A stretch of 64,000 nt of DNA from Actinomadura macrotermitis (lineage in GTDB: Bacteria; Actinomycetota; Actinomycetes; Streptosporangiales; Streptosporangiaceae): contig NZ_WEGH01000002.1 of NCBI RefSeq assembly GCF_009604375.1, positions 706,073 to 770,072 on the forward strand. Direction: 5' to 3'. The number at the start of each line of letters is the position of its first letter. The stretch's first letter is position 1. The notes beneath the pieces are model-generated. The model had not been told where the DNA came from, searched no databases, and worked only from the letters and a program-made list of their open reading frames with translations. Shown here in pieces: positions 53,331 through 59,767 of the stretch. The translations under genes were made by a program, and so were the position numbers.

Positions 53331-54016
53331 GGGTTCGCTCCTTGGAGGACGTCGAGCAGTCCGGCGAGCGCGGGGACACGGCGCAGGCCGGGCGGGGCGG
53401 ATTCCGCGGGGTCGTGGCCGCCGACGAGGACGGTGTCCATTCCGAGCCGGGCCGCGGCGCTGAGGTCGGGATCGACGCGGTCGGAGATGACCAGGTAGGG
53501 GGCGCCCGGTTCGTACAGGCGGCCGAGGAACCTCGGCCAGTCGGCCTTGGTGGCGCCGACCTCGCCGGAGATCAGCACGGCGGTGAACGCCCCGGCGATT
53601 CCCGCGCGGTCCAGCCGTGCGCGCTGCCGTGCCCCGATCCCGTGCGTGCACAGCACAGGCCCCTCGTACCGTCCGGCGAGAAAGGAAAGAACGTCGGTGG
53701 CCTGGGGCAGGAGCCGTACAGAGTCATAGCGGGTCTCCCAGTAGCGGTCCACCGCGCGGTCGAGGAAACGGTCGTCGGGCCGGTGACCGACAGTGGTGAA
53801 GGCAAGGGTGAGCCTGGTCCGGTACTGCTCCTCGTCCGCGACCGGTCTGAGCAGGCGGGCCCGGTCCTTGGCCTGGCGGTAGGCGGCGGACCAGCGGGAG
53901 GCGTCGGCGCCCGGAGGGAGCAGGTCGCGCAGGGCCGCCGCTGCCGCCTGTTCCTCGTACCGGTAGTCCAGGAGCGTGTCGTCCAGGTCGATGAGGCAAC
54001 GCACTCGCACCGTCAC
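53327..54016 (-). CDS. HAD-superfamily phosphatase
   Basis: A 229-residue HAD hydrolase. Motif I is CLIDLDDTLLDY, motif II is near CTHGIGARQ, motif III Lys is in GATKADWPRF, and motif IV is VISDRVDPDLS. The helical cap insertion suits small phosphorylated metabolites. It probably removes a phosphate from an intermediate made by the transketolase or kinase of this operon. GTG 54016 is shared with the upstream stop as GTGA. Confidence 0.9.
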   Translation of the reverse strand: MTVRVRCLIDLDDTLLDYRYEEQAAAAALRDLLPPGADASRWSAAYRQAKDRARLLRPVADEEQYRTRLTLAFTTVGHRPDDRFLDRAVDRYWETRYDSVRLLPQATDVLSFLAGRYEGPVLCTHGIGARQRARLDRAGIAGAFTAVLISGEVGATKADWPRFLGRLYEPGAPYLVISDRVDPDLSAAARLGMDTVLVGGHDPAESAPPGLRRVPALAGLLDVLQGANP

Positions 54017-54936
54017 ACTGCCGAATCCGGTCGCAGTACGCTCCGAACGCGTTCCACCGCTCGCGGTCCGGCCAGCCCGCACTCGTTGAGCAGGTCCATG
54101 TACGTGCCGCTGCCGGGGCTCGCAGCGACCGCCATCTCGTGGACCGGGACGTCCCCGAGGGCCTCGCGGAGCCGGTCGGCGAGGCCGCCTCCGGCGCGAT
54201 GTTCCTCAAGGACGACGATCTGGTCCGTGCCCCCCAAGGCGCCCCGCAGGGCGGACGCGTCAAGGGGCTGGCATCGCCGGAACTCCAGAACGCCCACGCC
54301 CAGCCCGGCTTCCCCGAAGGCACCCGCAGCCGCCAGGAGGCTGGGGCCGTATCCGCACACCACAGGGCCGTTCGTGCGTGGCGTGAGCCAGCGCAGGGGC
54401 CCATCGGTGTCCTGCCCCGGCCATGAGGGCACAGGCACGCGGGCGAGCCGCACGTAGGCGGGGCCGGGCTGGGAGAGGAGGTCGGCGACCACCCAGCGGC
54501 ACGCGGCGGCGTCGGACGGGGTGTACACGCGAGTGGAATCCAGTGGCCGGAAGAAGGCCAGATCCTCCAGCGCATGGTGGCTGACACCGTCCGGGCCGGC
54601 CGACAGACCGGCCATTCCGCCGAGCAGCACGACGTCGGCCTTCTCACCGTCGATCAGGGTGCGGAGCGGCTCCGCACCGCGCAGGGTGCCGAAGGCGGCG
54701 AACGCCGCGACGAAGGCGGTCCGGCCCTCGGCGGCGAGCCCTGCCGCAAGGCCCAGCCCGAGGGCCTCGCTGATCCCCACGTCGATGTGCGGGAGGCCGT
54801 GCCGTTCGAGCAGGGCGGGGAGCCGGAACGTCGAAGCCGAGTCGCAGGTGACGAAGCACGGGCGGCGGGAATCGTCGCACACGAGTTCCTCGCACAGCAG
54901 GCCGAGGAACTCCTCCAGCTGCGTCGGGGCGGTCAT
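54013..54936 (-). CDS. Transketolase C-terminal subunit
   Basis: A 307-residue homologue of the split transketolase/DXS C-terminal half: HIDVGISEALGLGLAAGLAA then VAAFAAFGTLRGAEPLRTLI and a DGVSHHALEDLAFF segment in the pyrimidine-binding domain, with a C-terminal transketolase domain. It pairs with the N-terminal half encoded just upstream, to which its start is coupled by ATGA. Split transketolases in clusters commonly make unusual keto-sugars or acyloins. Confidence 0.92.
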   Translation of the reverse strand: MTAPTQLEEFLGLLCEELVCDDSRRPCFVTCDSASTFRLPALLERHGLPHIDVGISEALGLGLAAGLAAEGRTAFVAAFAAFGTLRGAEPLRTLIDGEKADVVLLGGMAGLSAGPDGVSHHALEDLAFFRPLDSTRVYTPSDAAACRWVVADLLSQPGPAYVRLARVPVPSWPGQDTDGPLRWLTPRTNGPVVCGYGPSLLAAAGAFGEAGLGVGVLEFRRCQPLDASALRGALGGTDQIVVLEEHRAGGGLADRLREALGDVPVHEMAVAASPGSGTYMDLLNECGLAGPRAVERVRSVLRPDSAV

Positions 54937-55727
54937 GGCAGGCTCTCCGCGCGCAGCCGGGCGACGGCCGTTCCGACCGCGGCCGGTTCCGGCAGGTAGC
55001 TCATGGGACGGCCGTGCCCCAGACCGAGCTCGGGTGCCCCGGCCGCACGGCTGGTACGGGCGAACACGACGGTGAGCAAGTCCTCGGGCGCGCACTCGCG
55101 AAGGACGCGGGTGAGCACGAGCAGGTCGTGGCCGTCCACCTCGACGAAGCGGTCGGCCACCGCCGCCAGCTGGGCGGCGAGCCGGGACGCGGCGAGCACG
55201 GCGCCGAACGACTGCTCGCCGTTCGCATCGACGATCACGACGACGCCCCGCGTGCGGCGGCGGGACGCGAACATCAGCGCTTCCCAGGCCAGCCCGGTCT
55301 GCAGTTCCCCGTCACCGGTGACCAGGGCCAGCCGTCCGCTCCCCCGGGCCAGGTGCACACCGAGCGCATGCGCCAGGCCAAGGCCGAGCGAGCCGGTGGT
55401 GCTCGGGGTCGCAGGCCAGCGCAGCCTGTTCGGATGCCCCTGGAGAGGGGACCCCAGAGCGGCGTAACGGCCGTGCTCCCGCCAGTCCCAGCCGTACGCC
55501 AGCGCATAGAGGGCCGGGGCGGCGTGCCCCTTGGAGAGCAGGACGATGTCACGCCCGCGCAGGTCCGGCCGGGGCAGGTCCCAGGAGACGTGGAGCGCGG
55601 CGAGGATGTCGGCGACCGACATGCACGACCCGGCGAATCCAAAGCCGCCCTGCGCGATCATCTCCAGGGCGGCGCCACGGACCTCGGCGGCGAGCCGCCG
55701 GCCGGTGTCCACGGGCGCCATCGTCAT
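54933..55727 (-). CDS. Transketolase N-terminal (TPP-binding) subunit
   Basis: A 264-residue TPP-binding half-transketolase. It contains the motif VTGDGELQTGLAWEALMFA ending VIVDAN, plus ILLSKGHAAPALYA-like sequence VLLSKGHAAPALYALAYGWD and HPNRLRWPATPSTTGSLGLG. With the C-terminal half it should transfer two-carbon units between sugar phosphates or related substrates. The start codon overlaps by one base the stop of the threonine-synthase-like gene. Confidence 0.93.
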   Translation of the reverse strand: MTMAPVDTGRRLAAEVRGAALEMIAQGGFGFAGSCMSVADILAALHVSWDLPRPDLRGRDIVLLSKGHAAPALYALAYGWDWREHGRYAALGSPLQGHPNRLRWPATPSTTGSLGLGLAHALGVHLARGSGRLALVTGDGELQTGLAWEALMFASRRRTRGVVVIVDANGEQSFGAVLAASRLAAQLAAVADRFVEVDGHDLLVLTRVLRECAPEDLLTVVFARTSRAAGAPELGLGHGRPMSYLPEPAAVGTAVARLRAESLP

Positions 55728-56899
55728 CAGGCGTCCTCGCGCTGGCTGCCGGTGAGGTTCGCGAGGACGGTCTCCTCCGGGCCGATCCGCCCGGCGTCAC
55801 GGCCGCGGATGATCGCGGCGATCGTGGCGGCGGAGGCGTAGCAGGCGTCCACGCCCTCGGTCTCGCGCAGCAGCTCGCGGGCCCGGCGGAGCTCCTCGGT
55901 GGCGACCATGGCGATCTCGCCGCCGCTCAGCTCGGCCAGGCGGTACAGGTAGGGGTAGCTGGCGGTGCCGTTGCCGCGGAGGATGGCCGTGGCCAGCCCG
56001 GACGGCTTGGCGATGATGTCCTCGGCGCCCAGTTTCTTCTTGCCGCTCTGCCAGCCCCGGGCCATCGGGGCGCAGGTCTCCTGCTGCACCATGACCAGCC
56101 GTGGCTGGTGGGTGAGCCTGCCCAGCGCCAGGTACTCCTCGACGCCCTTCTGCGCGCCGAGCATCCCCATGCCGCTGCTGACGGCCTGGACCACGATGTC
56201 GGGCGTCCGGTCCATCTGGTCGAACGCCTCCAGGTACGCCGTCTTGAGCCCCTCGCGGCGGCCCCAGTTGAAGAATCCGCCCTCCCAGACCAGGCCGTGC
56301 GCGGAGCTGTAAGCGCGGGCGGCCTTCTCCGCCGCGACGAAGTCACCCTCGACGACGTGCAGTTGCGCACGCGAGTGGTCGAAGTGGGAGTGGCGGCCGG
56401 CGAAGTCGGTCGCGCAGAAGAAGTCGCCCCGCACACCGTCGTAGAGGCCGAGGGCGCGAGCCATGGCCGACGAGCTGTTGCCCGTGCTGCTGGTGACGAA
56501 GCGTTCGATGCCGAACTCGCGCAGCATCGGAACGACGACGGCGGCCATGCGGTCCTTGGTGCTGCCCGTCGGCTGGGCGAACTCGCCCTTGAGCCACAGA
56601 TCGGGCACCCCGATCCGGTCCCCGAGGCCGGTGGCGCGCCAGCAGGGCGTGGTGACGCAGATGCCGGGCACGAGGCGCCCGGGTTCGCGCATCGGCAGCA
56701 GCGCACCGTAGCGCTCGACCGGGTCGGCGCTCTCGGGGAACGTGACGGCCCCGAGGTCGTACCGCGAATCGAGCAGCCCGCCGCACTCGCCGCACTTGTG
56801 GGTGAAGCTCCACTCAGTGACGGCGCCGCACGACCCGCAGGCGAGGTCGGCCGGCGCGGTTCCGGCCGTCTGGTCTCGGGGGGATTGAAGCGCGGTCAT
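55727..56899 (-). CDS. Threonine-synthase-like PLP enzyme, first gene of the operon
   Basis: A 390-residue fold-type II PLP enzyme. It has an N-terminal zinc ribbon (Cys21, 24, 36, 39), then PLP-binding Lys115 in PTGSTKDRMA and TSSTGNSSSAMARALGLY, the phosphate-binding loop region, followed by VQAVSSGMGMLGAQKGVEEY. This is the layout of threonine synthase and of relatives such as cysteate synthase, which catalyse beta- or gamma-replacement on phosphorylated amino acids. With no thrB or hom nearby, a specialised role is likely. It has no clear ribosome site. An inverted 19-bp element lies 34 bases upstream of the start. Confidence 0.88.
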   Translation of the reverse strand: MTALQSPRDQTAGTAPADLACGSCGAVTEWSFTHKCGECGGLLDSRYDLGAVTFPESADPVERYGALLPMREPGRLVPGICVTTPCWRATGLGDRIGVPDLWLKGEFAQPTGSTKDRMAAVVVPMLREFGIERFVTSSTGNSSSAMARALGLYDGVRGDFFCATDFAGRHSHFDHSRAQLHVVEGDFVAAEKAARAYSSAHGLVWEGGFFNWGRREGLKTAYLEAFDQMDRTPDIVVQAVSSGMGMLGAQKGVEEYLALGRLTHQPRLVMVQQETCAPMARGWQSGKKKLGAEDIIAKPSGLATAILRGNGTASYPYLYRLAELSGGEIAMVATEELRRARELLRETEGVDACYASAATIAAIIRGRDAGRIGPEETVLANLTGSQREDA

Positions 56900-56932
56900 G
56901 AAGGACAGAACAGCAGGGGCCCTCCGCAGGCC

Positions 56933-57056
56933 ACATCCGGAAACACACGGAACAAACCAGCGCCGCCCCATCGCAGCGAACGGCATCACGGGCCCGTCAT
57001 CTCCGTAGTCCGGCCTCCTGCGGCCAGACCAGAAATCTCCGTGTGTTTCCGGATGT
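56933..57056. promoter_or_regulatory. Perfect 19-bp inverted operator pair between the two operons
   Basis: ACATCCGGAAACACACGGA (56933-56951) recurs as its exact reverse complement at 57038-57056, 86 bases apart. One copy lies near each divergent operon. Each copy also has an internal TCCG-N8-CGGA dyad, so each could bind a dimer. Exact conservation over 19 bases suggests one regulator controlling both operons. No regulator gene is adjacent. Confidence 0.8.
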
Positions 57057-57117
57057 CGGCCCGTGCGCGCCCGTGGTCCGGTGGAAGACGTCCGACACAC
57101 GAGCGAAGGGGCGGACG

Positions 57118-58872
57118 GTGGACGAACCCACAGACGAGCATGGCCCCGCCGGCGGATGGGACCGCTCTCTCCTCCTGGGGGAAGACCGGGTCCGGCGGCT
57201 GCTGGAGAGCGCGCTTGAACGCGTCACGGTGCCGGACAGCGCCGCGATCGTGCTGGAGGGCAGCATCGCCGAGGGCTTCGGCAACGCCACCTCCGATGTG
57301 GACTTCCTGGTCATCGTGCCGGGCTCCCGGGAGTACCTCACGATGCCGACGGTCCTGTTCGTCGACGACCGGCGCGTCGAGGTGCGGATCCGGTCCGCCG
57401 CGCAGATCGAGGCGCAGAACGAGCGGCTGCGCGCGATGACGCGGCGCGGCGCCCGCCCGTCGGCCACCGAGTTCGAGGACCTGCTGAACCGGGCCCAGCG
57501 GCTGTCGCGGGCCGTCCCGCTGCGGAACCGGCCGCTGGTCGAGTCGACCCGCGCGCTGATGCCCTACGATGAGATCATCGCGATGGTGCGCGGCTGGTAC
57601 GGCCAGTTCGCGCGGCGCGCCGCCCGCCGCGCCGTCGCGCTCGCCGCGCTGGGCCGGGACGAGCTGGCGATGCCGTGGGCGCGCACCTCGCTCACCTACG
57701 GCGCCAAGCACTGGGCCGCCGGGCGCGGCGAGACGTACCTGGGCATCAAGTGGACCACCGCCCAGTTCCAGCGCGCCGATCCACCGCCCGGCATGCTGGA
57801 GCGGCACACCGCACTGACCACTCCCGGGCCGCTGGCGCTGTCCCCGGCCGACTATGTGAAGGCCGCCGTCGACCTGCTCGGCGACCTCGGTGTCACCGAC
57901 GTCAGCGCCGACCCCGGCCAGATCTACCTGCGCCGCCGCCGGGACGTCACCACGTGGCAGATAGGCAGCCGCCTCCATGTGATCCGGCGCCGTCGCCAGG
58001 TGTACGCGTTCGGGGACGAGGCCGAGCGCATGTGGCGGTCCCTGTCGTTCCACCACCCGGTCCCGCGGCTGCTGGCGGACGCGCCGCTTCCCCGCGAGCG
58101 GGCAGGCGGGCTGCTCGCCGAGTTCCACCGCCTCGGCCTGATCCAGGTGTGCTGGGGCGGGCCGGACGGTTCGATCATCCCGGCGCCGGTGTCCGCTCCG
58201 CTGCCGGTCGTCCGGTCGCCGCTGCTCGGGATCGACGGCCTCGCCCTTCCCCCCGGCACGCAGATCGGGCTGGCCCCCCTGACCGCCGAGCGTTTCGCCG
58301 CGGCGGGCATGGCGCAGGCGTGGGCGAACGTCGAGGTGGAGAACGCCCGGGAGGACCTGCTCGGCGCGATCAAGAACGCGCAGTGGCCGGTCGCCCTGTC
58401 GTCGGCGCACCGGATGCTGCGGTACACCGCCGCCGTGCTGCTCAACGCCTACGGGACGTTCCCGCACCCGGCCGTCGAGGAGGCCGTCTACCATGTGCGC
58501 GAGCTGGCGGGGCCGCCCGCCGAGCTCGTGGCCGGGATGGAGCGCCTGGAGCGCCTGTTCATCGGCGATCCGAGCTGGCCCGAGCACGCCGAGACCCGCC
58601 AGGACGAGCTCGCCGATCTCGTCGACCGCGTCCGTGCCCACCTGAACACCGCGCACAGCCGGTCGTTCCCGCTGTCGTTCGACTCCGCGGACGGCTGGCA
58701 CGACACCTTGGAGATCGGCTACGACTGGGTGCGGCTCGGTGCCCACCTCGATGCGACGCTGCCCATCGAGGAGGCCCGCGACCTGATCGCCTCGGGCGGG
58801 CAGCAGCCCCACGTGGCGGCCGAGGCCGAATCGGCGGCCGCCGGCGACGACCGTGTCGCGTCCGGTCGCTGA
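57118..58872 (+). CDS. Nucleotidyltransferase-fold protein with possible PqqD-like insert
   Basis: This 584-residue protein begins with a nucleotidyltransferase domain: EGSIAEGFGNATSDVDFL holds the GS (G48, S49) and SDVD (D60, D62) catalytic pattern. A region at about residues 265-345 (YLRRRRDVTTWQIGSRLHVI, then YAFGDEAERMW and LLAEFHRLGLIQV) resembles PqqD/RRE modules that bind leader peptides, though this is by eye only. The remainder is helical. GTG 57118 has GAAGGGGCGG just upstream. It leads a three-gene operon facing the nine-gene operon. Confidence 0.75.
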   Translation: MDEPTDEHGPAGGWDRSLLLGEDRVRRLLESALERVTVPDSAAIVLEGSIAEGFGNATSDVDFLVIVPGSREYLTMPTVLFVDDRRVEVRIRSAAQIEAQNERLRAMTRRGARPSATEFEDLLNRAQRLSRAVPLRNRPLVESTRALMPYDEIIAMVRGWYGQFARRAARRAVALAALGRDELAMPWARTSLTYGAKHWAAGRGETYLGIKWTTAQFQRADPPPGMLERHTALTTPGPLALSPADYVKAAVDLLGDLGVTDVSADPGQIYLRRRRDVTTWQIGSRLHVIRRRRQVYAFGDEAERMWRSLSFHHPVPRLLADAPLPRERAGGLLAEFHRLGLIQVCWGGPDGSIIPAPVSAPLPVVRSPLLGIDGLALPPGTQIGLAPLTAERFAAAGMAQAWANVEVENAREDLLGAIKNAQWPVALSSAHRMLRYTAAVLLNAYGTFPHPAVEEAVYHVRELAGPPAELVAGMERLERLFIGDPSWPEHAETRQDELADLVDRVRAHLNTAHSRSFPLSFDSADGWHDTLEIGYDWVRLGAHLDATLPIEEARDLIASGGQQPHVAAEAESAAAGDDRVASGR

Positions 58873-59734
58873 GGGCCGCGCCCAGGCGGCGGCCTCGTAC
58901 CTGCTCGCCCGCTTCCCGCCGCAGTCGCTGGGCCTGGCGATCGTGGTCTGCGCGCTCAGCGCCACGCTGCTGTGCGCGCTGAGCGCGCCCCGGATGTCCG
59001 TTCCCGCGGTGGCCACCACGGTCTCGACCGTGACCCTGGTGCTGCTGTTCCTGCTGATGCGGCTCGCCGACGACCTGAACGACCTGCCGCACGATCGGCC
59101 TCCGGGGCCGGAGCGCGAGCGGGCGCGCGGCGCGCTGATCCGCGCGATCGTCGCGGTCATCGGCGTGGCCGCCCTGCTCAACGTGACCCGGCCGCGTGCC
59201 GCCGGGGTCGTGCTGGCCACGTCCGCGCTGGTGCTGCTCACCCCGTTCGTGCTGAAGCACCTGCTGCGCGAGAACCGCCTGCTCCTGCTGCCGTGTTATG
59301 AGGGCGGCCCCGCGCTGGCGCTGCTGTACGTCCCGCTCGCGTGGAGCGACGCGTCCGGTATCGCGCTGTCCGTACCGCTGACGCTGGGCATCACCGGGGC
59401 GTTCTGGGCGAGCTACGAGTTCTGGAAGTTCTCCCGCAAGGCCGGGCAGGACGTCTACCAGCCCTACGACCTGTCCGATCCGGGCCTGCGCCTGGTCCTG
59501 CTGGGCCTCGCGGCGCTGCTGGCCACGTGCGTCCTGGCGGTGTGGCGGCTGGGCGGGCTGTCCCCGCTCTTCCCCTTGCTCGGCCTGCCCGGTCCCGCGC
59601 TTCTGGCCGCCGCCGTCGTCCGCCGGTGGCCGCGCCGCGGCGTGGACGCCACCCCTGGGTGGGCGGGACTCCCCATCGTCGTCGCACTGGTCGGCGCGGT
59701 CGCCGCCGAAGGCCTCTGGACCGCGCTGCGATGA
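58853..59734 (+). CDS. UbiA-like integral membrane protein
   Basis: A 293-residue protein with about eight hydrophobic segments. LMRLADDLNDLPHDRPPG has the place and acid pattern of the first Asp-rich motif of UbiA-type transferases, and KFSRKAGQDVYQPYDLSDPG could be the second. The match is suggestive, not certain. UbiA enzymes move prenyl or phosphoribosyl groups at the membrane. GTG 58853 overlaps the previous gene by 20 bases. The linked PRTase-like, nucleotidyltransferase and dikinase genes suit a role in attaching an activated group. Confidence 0.6.
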   Translation: MSRPVAEGRAQAAASYLLARFPPQSLGLAIVVCALSATLLCALSAPRMSVPAVATTVSTVTLVLLFLLMRLADDLNDLPHDRPPGPERERARGALIRAIVAVIGVAALLNVTRPRAAGVVLATSALVLLTPFVLKHLLRENRLLLLPCYEGGPALALLYVPLAWSDASGIALSVPLTLGITGAFWASYEFWKFSRKAGQDVYQPYDLSDPGLRLVLLGLAALLATCVLAVWRLGGLSPLFPLLGLPGPALLAAAVVRRWPRRGVDATPGWAGLPIVVALVGAVAAEGLWTALR

Positions 59735-59767
59735 CCGCCGACCTCCGTACTGAAAGGTAGGACGACC

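Noticed and set aside
56900..57117. RiPP precursor peptide gene near the possible PqqD-like protein
   Set aside because: The gap between the operons holds the inverted operator pair and no short frame with a ribosome site and leader-core character.
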